Positions 1 through 10,100 of a stretch of DNA of 64,000 nt are shown here, one piece after another. Position numbers and translations under genes: made by a program. The notes under the pieces are model-generated. The model searched no databases. It was not told the DNA's origin and saw nothing but the letters and a program-made list of their open reading frames with translations. The stretch is from Symsagittifera roscoffensis (taxonomy: Eukaryota; Xenacoelomorpha; Acoela; Convolutidae), in contig NC_087066.1 in NCBI RefSeq assembly GCF_963678635.1, positions 28,897,301 through 28,961,300 of the forward strand, given 5' to 3'. The stretch's first letter is position 1. Every line of letters begins with the position of its first letter.

Positions 1-131
1 GGTTATCTGAATTACCACCTGGACTTCAGATGGAACTATCAGAAAGAAAAATTTTTCCAAATTCCTATCTATGTGTATAGATTTATTTGAGATTATTTTC
101 GTAGCAATTCACGGAGTCAATTTCTAAAATA
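1..131. repeat. Right end of a repeat unit cut by the window edge (copy 0)
   Basis: The first 131 bases match the right part of the next unit (about 702-830) closely, including the shared stretches around the ACCACCTGGAC and CAGATGGAACTATCAG motifs. The rest of this copy lies outside the window. Copy A starts almost immediately after it, so the window opens inside an array. Confidence 0.75.
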
Positions 132-141
132 TTATTTGAGA

Positions 142-893
142 CAACTATTATCAGGCCGACCAAATTCAAATTAACTGTTCGCTCATTGTTTAGTCTGATC
201 GAAATGTTGATTAGTTTCACAAGAACTCTTAGGACACTTTCGAAAAAACTTTCGTTGCGCTACCATCACAGCCCAAATTTCGCGAGTGTTGTTCGTGTTT
301 CTTGATTGCCCGACTCTGCTAGGCGGAAGGATCCCTCTTCGTCGGAGATGCAATTGCTTTGTTTCCGGAGATTGCAATTATCTGTAAGAGGGGCTGTGTC
401 TTGATTTCCGTGGCAAGAAGGGTTGACGCAAGAAATTCAACACGTGGTAAGGAAATAGGAGGCATCGATACCTTCCGAGAGTCAACCAATCTTTTTAACA
501 ACTCAAAACCACCAACATTCAAACCAGCCTTTTTAAAGGCAAAAATTTATTTTTTCGTTCAACTCACATACTTGAAACACCGAGCTTGCGATAATTGTAT
601 TGGTAAACATTAACGACTCATTCAGTGGTGCTAAAACTTTGATTCTGAAATGAACAACAACAACTGGTGTCCAATTGATATGATTTAAAATTGAAAATTT
701 TTCGGTTATCCGAATTACCACCTGGACATCAGATGGAACTATCAGGAAGAAAAACTTGTTCAAAATCCTTTCTAGGTGTACAGATTCATTTGAGATTATT
801 TTTGTAGCAATACACAGAGTCGATTTCTGAAATAAAGAAAGTTTGTTTGTAGTTTCTTAAATTGATTTTTTCTCATTTTTCCGCACAAGTACA
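142..893. repeat. ~0.75 kb repeat unit, copy A
   Basis: This stretch is repeated at 1239-1967 with high identity over most of its length. The only obvious differences are scattered substitutions and short indels. No terminal inverted repeats are seen at its ends. A GC-richer core (about 310-530) stands out from the AT-rich flanks and contains a possible decayed retroelement coding fragment. Copies A and B are separated by about 345 bases of unrelated AT-rich sequence. Confidence 0.85.
319..522 (-). pseudogene. Possible BEL/Pao-type pol fragment in copy A
   Basis: The minus-strand frame holds a short open stretch with an ISLPRVEFLAS-like motif followed by LATEI. This resembles the PRLEL-A-LLA segment found at the RT/RNase H junction of BEL/Pao retrotransposons. 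It is only 67 codons, has no recognisable catalytic residues and is repeated almost unchanged in copy B. I read it as a decayed fragment. The assignment rests on one motif and could be chance. Confidence 0.3.
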
Positions 894-968
894 CTTTTCA
901 AACGAAAAAAAAGCATTCACTCGAGAAAGACTGAGGACTTTGCAATTTTTAGGAAAAAAACGGCTCTA

Positions 969-991
969 CTTTCACTGCGAAGCAGTGAAAG
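969..991. other. Perfect 10-bp hairpin between repeat copies
   Basis: CTTTCACTGC and GCAGTGAAAG are perfectly complementary around a GAA loop. It lies in the spacer between repeat copies A and B. No downstream T-run or other sign of function is visible. Confidence 0.6.
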
Positions 992-1238
992 CTGGTAGTT
1001 TTGCGTGAATAAAAACCTGTAGAAAAGTCATTATGATTTTTTTTTCAAAATGTCAAGGGTCTAAGTAAAAAAACATCGTCGTAAACGAGTTTCTGTAGAT
1101 TATTTTAATCGGCCGTTACGGAGACTCCTTTGGACAAAATGGGGAAAAAAAGAACAAATAAAACTAATTCCCTTCTAGATCTTCTAGTAATCAACGGTTA
1201 TAGTCAACAGCCACAATTGCACATGAGATCAAACAATT

Positions 1239-1967
1239 ACAACTATTATCAGGCTGACCAAATTCAAATTAACTGTTCGCTCATTGTTTAGCTTGATCGA
1301 AATGTTGATTAGTTTCACGGGAAGTCTTAAAACACTTTCGAAAAAACTTTCGTTGCGCTACCATCACAGCCCAAATTTCGCGAGTGTTGTTCGTGTTTCT
1401 TGATTGCCCGACTCTGCTAGGCGGAAGGATCCCTCTTCGTCGGAGATGCAATTGCTTTGTTTCCGGAGATTGCAATTATCTGTAAGAGGGGCTGTGTCTT
1501 GATTTCCGTGGCAAGACGGGTTGACGCAAGAAATTCAACACGTGGCAAGGAAATAGGAGGCATCGATACCTTCCGAGAGTCAACCAATCTTTTTAACAAC
1601 TCAAAACCACAAACATTCAAACCAGCCTTTTTAAAGGCTGCCATTTTTTTTCTCGTTCAACTCACATGCTTGAAACACTGAGCTTGCGATAATTCTATTG
1701 GTAAACCTTAACGACTCATTCAGTGGTGCTAAAACTTTGATTCTGAAATGAACAACAACAACTGGTGTCCAATTGATATGATTTAAACTTGAAAATTTTT
1801 CGGTTATCCGAATTATCACCTGGACATCAGATGGAACTATCAGAAAGAAAAACTTGTTCGTAGCAATAGAATTTTCGTAGCAATTCACAGAGTCGATTTC
1901 TAAAATAAAGAAAATTAGTTTGTAGTTTTTTAAATTAATATTTTCTCATTTTTCCGCACAAGTAGAC
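1239..1967. repeat. ~0.75 kb repeat unit, copy B
   Basis: This is the second full copy of the unit at 142-893, about 1.1 kb downstream in the same orientation. The GC-richer core is nearly identical. The right part has a short deletion relative to copy A near 1860, where the bases matching about 775-800 are missing. Confidence 0.85.
1417..1644 (-). pseudogene. Possible BEL/Pao-type pol fragment in copy B
   Basis: This is the counterpart of 319-522, with the same LPRVEFLAS-LATEI motif and three or four substitutions. Most differences between the two copies change residues, so I see no sign of selection on the protein. Confidence 0.3.
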
Positions 1968-1999
1968 TTAACCTGTGAATTGGCACAGTATTTTTCGAG

Positions 2000-3290
2000 T
2001 AGGGTCAAGAAACAACAAAAAAGGTCAAAGTTTCAACACACTCTCTTGTTTGAAGGCCAAATCTTATTTCTTAATTAAACTTGGCGTAGCAAACTAAAAA
2101 ACTGACCTTTCAGCAACCTGTTGTGTCGAGTAAATCCTATGATAACAGATTTGGCAGTATAGTTATAGAGAAAAATCCAAAAAACGGCCAACAAATCAGA
2201 GAGTTAACAATTCCGAGAACTATAGCTTTTTAATTAAAAAAAAATTGGGCGTAACCACTTATGCAGAAGAGATTCACGCAGCCTGCTATTTCGATTGAAC
2301 CCAAAAACTCAGTTTTGGCAGAAGCAGGGGCGGATCTAAGATCCTCTCGAGGGGGCTAATTTTCAAAAACTTCGACAATTTTGTCGACCTTTTTGATTTT
2401 TTGAGCTCTCCGAAATCACTCTAAAGACCCCATTATGACCAAAGTTTCTGCTCCGCAGACAAAATTTTGGAAAAATCAGGTCAAAAAAGGCATTTTTAGG
2501 CAACTTTTGGAAAAATTTGACAAAAAAATTGCGTTTTTTCGGCGCGCTCCCCCCTCAATATTAGTATATATTGGCACCTAAGGCGCCTTTAGAAAAAAAT
2601 TAGGGTCGGTCACTAAAATAGATGTCTCAAAATATAACAAAGGGGGGACCCTTTGGCTCGGCAGGGGGTCGAACTCATGAGGAACTACTGTGCCCTAAAT
2701 CCGCCCCTGGGCACAGTAGTTCTCGAGAAAAGTCAAGTTTCCGAGAGCCATAACATTTGTCAAAAAAATTGCCTGTAATCCCGTATGCAGAAGAGCTTCG
2801 CACTATGTGAATTGAAACCAAAATCTCAGACATGGGAGGGTATTTTTGGTGAAATTCAAAATAACTTAAAAAAACCGCTCAACAAAATCAAAAAATTGAC
2901 TCTTCCGAGGACGATAACTTGTCTAGAAAAATGCGAGTGGCCGTAAATGCAGGGGAGCTTCTTACCTGTTATCTCCATTAAACGCATACAGGTTTGGGAG
3001 GTTAATTTTGGAGAAAAGCCGAAAAGATTCGAAAAACCGGCAAAAAAATCAAAACTTCTCTATTCCGAGGGCCATAATTTCATGTGTAAAAAAAGTTTGG
3101 GCGTAGCCACTCATAAATAGGCACTTTTTAAATCTGTTCTATTCAAATAATTCAAAAAATTAGATTTAGTAGGTTACTTTTGCGAAAACGAAAAGAAAAA
3201 TAAAAAATATCCCCCCACAGACTTTTTCGAAGGCTGTAGAGAATAGGCTAAAAGAAAAGGAGACCACGGAAATAGCAGGCACACAAGGGT
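2000..3290. repeat. Decayed ~170-bp satellite-like tandem array
   Basis: Diverged units recur with the order CCGAG-x-CATAACTT, a poly-A tract, GGGCGTA-CC-CT-ATGCAGAAG, then TTCGATTGAAC-CAAAA-CTCAGA and a GGGAGG. Clear units lie near 2205, 2735, 2910 and 3060. Related units occur at 37370-37960 and weakly at 22060-22160, so the family is dispersed. The array is interrupted by the hAT-like insert at 2325-2709. No coding capacity is seen. Confidence 0.6.
2325..2709. mobile_element. hAT-like non-autonomous DNA transposon (MITE), 385 bp
   Basis: The element begins CAGGGGCGGATCTA and ends with the complement of CAGGGGCGGATTTA, giving 13 of 14 matching terminal bases typical of hAT superfamily ends. 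The flanking 8-mers GGCAGAAG and GGCACAGT match at five of eight positions, so an 8-bp target duplication is at best decayed. There is no transposase ORF. It sits inside the satellite-like array. A second inverted repeat (GAACTACTGTGCCC and its complement) straddles its right terminus. Confidence 0.6.
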
Positions 3291-3536
3291 GTAGAAGATC
3301 TTGCTATGCATTTTCATAATACCCATACATTCCAATCCCATACATTTTCATAATACCTGTTTTTATCAAACAGTAATTCCAGGCAAACATGCCAAGCCAG
3401 ACAATTGAAATTCAAATTAGCAACTGAACAAGACTTACCAAGCGGAAACAAAGCCGAAAATCTTTGAGCAGACACCAGCTGAGCCGAAAAAAAACTTGAT
3501 TTTGTAAAAAAAAAACTTTTAAAAAAGTTGCAGGTC

Positions 3537-3598
3537 CCCTAGCATCATCAAAATCGCCTATATGGTACCCTAGCATCATCAAAACCGCCTATATGATC
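3537..3598. repeat. Two 31-bp tandem copies
   Basis: A unit starting CCCTAGCATCATCAAAA and ending CGCCTATATG plus three bases occurs twice back to back, with three or four mismatches. It sits at the right end of a segment (about 3200-3540) that is also present at 37850-38270. Confidence 0.7.
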
Positions 3599-4437
3599 AG
3601 TACTAATTGAACTTGAACAGGTGATTCAATTCATTATGTTGTTAAACTAGTTAATAACCCGAAGAACGTCTACATTCCGATTTGATAATGCTTTCTAATC
3701 GCAAGCGTTATCCAATTTGATAAATTGACATGACAGGAAAAAAAATGTTTACAAAATTTGTTCAGAAAAAAAAAATCCATAGTTTGGAAATTAATTATGC
3801 AGACAAACGAAAACCTGGCAATTCAATTTTTCCAAATACTGGTGAAAGAAATAAGGTCCAACCATATCTAGACCAAGTTTTCAGGCGACACGCATCTTCT
3901 CCTTGCAATTTTTGCCTCACCTATTCCAATCTCTTAAAGTACATCCATCTTCCAGTCAGTTAGTTATTAAAATAGACAACGGTGATTTTGAAACCTTCAC
4001 ACAGTCGGTTGCGATGGAATATTACAGATTATTCACAAAACAAAAATTTAATAAAAAACCGAAAAACGTCATAAACAACCTGGAAGAAATTTAAAAACAG
4101 CAACCATAACCACTAACCACAACATCAATTTCTTTCTTCTTCAAAACTTTTTAAATAAAATACTTCTAAAAACAGTTACATAGTTAGACATACACAATTG
4201 CAAGCTACGTGGTGTGAGCAACATCACGAATAACAATAGCAATATGAGAGACGGGGAGGTGAACTTTACCTATAATCGAAAATTAACTGAATGATAAACA
4301 TCTACAATCAAATCAAACGTGTAAGGAGGATTAGGGTGGTCTTCATTTGTAAGCATTAGCACTAAAATTACTAATAGATCATAAGGTATGCATATGTAAA
4401 TAAAGGTAACAGTCCAGCATCTCAACTTCAGTTCACT
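3599..4437. other. AT-rich stretch downstream of the Patched-related gene, no gene seen
   Basis: Only short chance open frames occur. The part next to 4438 should hold the 3' untranslated region of the minus-strand Patched-related gene, but I find no clear AATAAA on the minus strand within about 300 bases of the stop. Confidence 0.4.
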
Positions 4438-5966
4438 TTAGGCATTCGCTTCTGCTTCCTTTTTCAGCTGGCTCATGTGAATTCCATTGGCTCCATTGCC
4501 GATTTTCTCATTCGACTCGCATTTATTGTCTCCGCAAATCACCAGACCACAAATCGATGGCACGAACAGCAACTCGTGAAGAGGTCCGATCACTCCGAAA
4601 ACGAAGATGCAGTTTCGAATTGCGACGGCGACTAGTGAATACAAAGGCACGATGACCATGATTAGGAATGCGAACATGGCCACAGTAAAGATGACCAATG
4701 AGGGAATGGGACTAGGAGTGGGTGACCTGATGGATCCAGCTCCTGCCAAGATATACTTCAAGTTAATATGCACAGGGTAGAATGAATAGTCGACTGCGAA
4801 TAAAAACATGAGAAAGTAGTACGTCATTGAGAAATTATTAATCGTAGTTCCTAGTACAAATTGGATGGCAAAGAATTCAAAGAAAAGCATGACGCCGTTC
4901 AAGAAAAGAACCAAGTGGGCAAATGGGTGAGGTAACGAAACGCAGGCACAGAAGAGTGCGAAAATAATGCACCCAACCACAGCTGCTGGGATTAGAAGCG
5001 AGCGTGAAATGACTTCACGGCTGCTTTCGTACATGACAAACAAGTTGGAGTAGAATTCGAAAGAGTCTGGAGGGAAATACTTCATCAGAGTTGGACTGGC
5101 AGTCGTCTTCAGTTTCTCCTGTGCCATTTCCAACTCGCGTACAAATTTGACCTCTTTGGCAGTGTGTGACAGGTATTTCTGCCTGATGAACATTCGTGTA
5201 TAAGGATCCCCAGCCATTCGAGGCGCATATGGGGGTTCTAGATCATCGACATGAATTCTTGCCATGTCATTGTAAACCGCATGCAAAGGATTCATCAGAA
5301 ATGTTCCGAGCTTGAACATTCTGCTAACAGCATCCTGATCATTGAGACTTTTTTCAGCTGTTTGTTCAACATTTATGACATAAGACTGGTAAAAACTAAG
5401 CATCCACTTATCCCAAGTGTTATTATTTCCGTCCCAGAAAGCAGGAAACAACTCGTTATTCATAATCTCAGTGTGTTCTATGCAGTAGGTGGATCCTGGA
5501 TTACAGTTTTCATTTTCGGTATTATTATAATGGTACATGGCATTGTTGTTGAAAACCATTTGCACCAAAGGTCCCTGAGCAGGATAGTATTTCTTGAGAA
5601 CCTCCAACATATAGAGAGCATTATCATCCGGCTTCACGATTTGAGTCCTATCATAACCGTAGTAATCTTCGTCAACATCTTCGGCAGAAAAAATGACCAC
5701 ACTGTAAATAAGACAAATTGCGAATAGCACAGCAAACATGGCACATATGACACCTTTCACCACAGCTGATGCTCTTATAACATTTCTCTCGTATATCCGT
5801 TTTATAGTGGCGATCGCTTTGTTGTCCAGCACTGGTTCTGAGGTGTCGGGGGGTCCTCTCCCCATGCAGCAGGGTCTGCCGTCCGAGGAACGAGATTTTA
5901 TCACCAGGGAAACAACGCTCAGAAACATGAGCAGAAACGCAAGTGAACTAAGCAGGAAGAACACTC
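4438..5966 (-). CDS. Patched-related gene, exon 5 (TM6/7 to C terminus)
   Basis: The acceptor GTTTTAG at 5967 joins exon 4 in phase 1. It encodes TM6-TM7, ectodomain 2 (with YPAQGPLVQMVF and a CNPGSTYC cysteine pair) and TM8-TM12, and stops at 4438. Open sequence to the right of 5966 (to 6069) is intron, because only this junction restores the family motif order. Confidence 0.85.
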
Positions 5967-7127
5967 CTAAAACACCAGTTTTAATCTCTAACTTCATACC
6001 AGTTTTTTCAACTGTTTTCAGTACAAGCGTCCGGTACATCAATCTGTTGCGCGCTATTTTAGAAGACATGGCAAAATTTCATCTGCTCCTTTGCGGTTGC
6101 ATCAAATGTATAATAAATTCAATTCAAAATTTGCACAAATGGGATCACTGAAAAAAAAAGTATTTAAGGTAGCCTTTTTTAGTAATAATATTTAAAAAAG
6201 AATTCAAAAAAGGTCTGTGAAGAAAAATACTGATTGATGTTTGTTGTTTTCCAGGCTAATCTGGGGTTTACTTTTTAAAAATAACATTTTAGGTTAAAAA
6301 AGAATGTTCCGAATTCTCTCATAGCCTCGAAACAATCCTGTATTAACAAAATTAGAAAAAAATGGCCCAAAATCATGTTTTCCAACTTTTTCTGAACTTT
6401 CCGCTTGTTTTTCATAGAGCCTTCACTCCTCAAACTCAGAGTATTCCGAATTTTTCTATCCGTTTAATCATATTCGAAGAACCTTGTATATGTGATGTTC
6501 TAAATATGCAAAGATTACAATCTGAATAACTAACCACAAAACATTCCACCTAAGCCATTATACAATCAATTCTGTTCCCTTAGTACAATCGTAACTTTTA
6601 CGCCCAGCAGTTAAGCTGCTCTTCGCATTCACAGGCAAAACTCAAGATAAACTTGAACCCTTTAGTCAATAGTTATTTGAATAGAGCCCTGAATGCTCTG
6701 ACTGCTCATTAACGTCTATGAATAAGTTTTCGAAATAAAACGAGACGATAACAAAATTACAAAATCAAAAAATAATGAACCACCGTCATGCATTAACTGA
6801 GTATCACCCATCCACACACACAAATACAATGCTGATATAAATTAGTCGACAAAAATTGTACAAAAGAGTTTCAAAATTTTTTTTTTTAAATTGGCGTTTA
6901 AATATAGTAAAAACGACCCTTTTGTCTATTTGACAAAAAAAAAACCAAAAATGATCCATTATGGGGTAAAATTTCGGACCTGAATTCCGCTAAACAAACT
7001 GCACCATATTAATTTTGCTAAAAATCTAAGCAAGTTTTGTCCTAAATTCGACCCAATTGGATATAAACGCGTTTTAATTTCAAGTTCAATGCGTTTTGTC
7101 CGGATAATTTAAATCAGCATTGTACGC

Positions 7128-7177
<50 letters not shown>

Positions 7178-10100
7178 TACACAGGAGCTATGTAATCTAA
7201 ACATTATAGTCCGGTAACGCATTCATAAGATCCACATAAGAAATTGATGGTATAGAAAACTTGGGATACAAAAACTGTTCGTAAAAAAATTGTTCGTAAC
7301 AAAAACAATAGCTGAATTAAGATCCTCAGAATCGATTGTTCTTGAGCGGCTGTTTATTTAGATAGAAACAAAAAAAATTGCTAATTGGGTGGGAAAAAAC
7401 TTTTTCCACTCCCTCTATCAAATTTTCTGTTTTTACTGTTTGTAAATTATGGTCATTATGGCTTAAGTTACGATGTAAGGTATGAAAAACAAATTTGTTC
7501 ACAAGTGTTAGTATGTTTACCACGCCAAGTTTCAATGCATTGCAATGTTAAAGTAGTCTTACAAATTTGAGACCCGGAAAGACATAAACTCGATACATTA
7601 CATCAGAACAATCACCCCATACGCTATGTACAGTACAGACACAGTTATACAATTCGCGTCTAAAACATATTGATAAGACGAAATAGTTAGCCTCATTTCA
7701 ATTTGGATTGATTTCTGAGCCTGATCAACTTTGCGCTTACGCCTTTATAGAGAGATAAATCTCGCATTTTTTGTCTTTCACTGGTCGAATTGACAACGGC
7801 CAGGCCAGATCCCCATTATTTCATGTGCGAATTTTTCAAACATAAGCTGAGGGTATTAACGTTTCAGATTATATAAATAAGTCCCGTCAAAAATGGATTG
7901 TAGAATATTTGAAAGTTAAAATCCCGTTAAAAAGAAGTTTATCTGAAGAAAAACACCACGCCGCGCAAAAATATTTTTGAAACTGCTAACACAAAAGATA
8001 GCCAAAAACATCGAAGATTGGAAAAGAGTAATGAACTCAAATAAACAATAAAAGAGTACTGAATTAGTTGAAAAAATCTCAACTTTTGAATTCCAAAGGA
8101 AAAAATAGACGCCCCATTAGATCTCTGTAATTTAAGAATCATTAAAATTTTTACTCCGCGCTGGAAATTTAAAAATTAAATTCACTTTCGAAACAAGAAA
8201 TCGTTCACGTTTTTTTGCGCCATTTCCACGTTCATACTTTGAGAGTGCTGTTTCGTCACTTTCAGCAGATGAATTTCAATTTAACTCAAAAGGTGCATAT
8301 ATACCTAAGTGCATTCATAAATGCATCAATATGTATGAATGCACATCTGTAGTTTTTAGAGACTTTTATGCACATTTTAATCAGCAAGACTTAAATAAGA
8401 GTCTTCGCTACGTTCATTACTCTTAATACCAATATCATTAGATATAGCCAACGCGTCCAGACAATTCAGCCCAAGACATTTCAACCGATATGAATTTCAG
8501 ACAATTCATTCAAAAGTATACAGACATTTATCCAGAGACAATTCAGCCAATAAGAGCGACCGCTGCAGTCAGGCAAACGTGCTGCGAGCTTGTTAACATA
8601 GGATAGGACTCTATAGGTAGCGCGCCCACCGGTGACCTTAAAACGAGAATTAAATCCAATTCCATTTTTGTTCTTTCGAATCTAGCCTAATGAAAAACTG
8701 GCTGAACTGTCTGAGACTGAATTGTCTGTTTTTTTCCGGCTGAATTTTCAAGTTAGCTAAAATGTCTTTGGCCGAATTTTTTGTGAGCCATAGCCAATAA
8801 ACAGTTTGAACGGATTCAATTAAAGCAAGGAAACAGAAAAAATTAATGACTTGTTTTTTTTTGAAAAATCAAATTTCGAATTTCAAAGAAAAATTTTTTG
8901 CCTAAAGAACTCTTTAAATTTCAAGGACAAACTAAGATAGGCACTTTGTATAAAAAAATGATTTAAAAAATCGAGAAAACTGGATCAATAAGTAAGTCGA
9001 TCAAAATTTTTTCTAACCTTCAAACTTTTGCTGTTCGATAGTGGAGTTTGCACTACTTTTAACAAAAGAAATGAACTGAACTCAAAAAGTAATCAGAAAT
9101 CAAAAGTAAATTTGAGGGTGAACAAGTTTTAATTTTCCTGAAAAAAAACCATCACAACTTATATAAGTTTTCTCTACATTTATAGACTCATTGAAACACG
9201 TTAAAAATTTTTGCTCTCCTTTCCTTTTAACTTTTCACGACTCCATTCTTAATTATATCAATAAATAGAGAAACATTTTAAATCTCACCGAAGAATCCGG
9301 CGGTGAACCATATGATTTTGTACATGGAGCTGCAGATGAGGAAGGAGGTGAGGGAGAGCACGATGAAGTTGGAGATTGATACGAAGAGCCAGTGGCCACA
9401 GAGCCATGCAAAAGAGAATTCCTCATCCCCCTTCTCACCGACCGTGGAGAGGTAGTCTTTCAGGGACTCCACCATGTGCAGAGTCAGACGCAGGAAGATC
9501 CCTGAAAACAAAAACATATATTTACCAAAAAAAAAACTAGACACTTCGTAATTAGTTGAACGTTTAAACACGCAAATATAGATATTGATATCTTGCTAAT
9601 TGAATATTGAACTCATAACAATTCAAGCTTTCTGAGACATTTTACTGTTTTCAGAGAACATTTTCTGATTTTCCTAGTTTGATAATTAATCAGTCAGAGT
9701 AATCTAGGCCAGAGCTAGAATCTTTGCGAAATTGCGAATAACCGAAATTTTTCACTCTGAACAAACCTGTTTCCGGATTTCTACCATAATCAACTACCCA
9801 AAACTACTTTAAAGGTTGGCGCCAAAAAAGCTTTTAGAAATCTTTTAGGGGGTCAGAATCTCGTTAAGCAGTAAGTGTTAGGAAAGGAGGACCGTTTAGA
9901 TCGTGAGTAAGTGAAATTACCTAAGGAGTAGACTCGTCCTTTTAATGTCACAAAATCTAGATATAGCTCAGCCTACAATATCAAATGCTTTAACGTTATT
10001 AATTTATTCAATACCTTTGAACTTGAAGGTACTTACAGGCTAAGAAAATAATCGTGACTAGGAATGAGTAGACAAACTCAAACCCTAGCATGCTTCCAAC

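Larger units (their letters stand above)
5967..9288 (-). other. Intron 4 of the Patched-related gene (3.3 kb)
   Basis: It runs from the GTGAGA donor at 9288 to the TTTTAG acceptor at 5967. It is AT-rich, with no coding exon seen on either strand. It contains an AC microsatellite, a palindrome at 8309-8344 and a cluster of AGACAATTCAGCC motifs at about 8450-8790. Confidence 0.75.

Noticed and set aside
3730-4094. Two overlapping plus-strand frames of 63-77 codons
   Set aside because: Lysine/asparagine-rich, as expected for AT-rich noncoding DNA; no splice or homology support.
5251-6151. Plus-strand frames of 158 and 137 codons
   Set aside because: Antisense to exon 5 of the Patched-related gene, which has clear family features and consistent splice phases.
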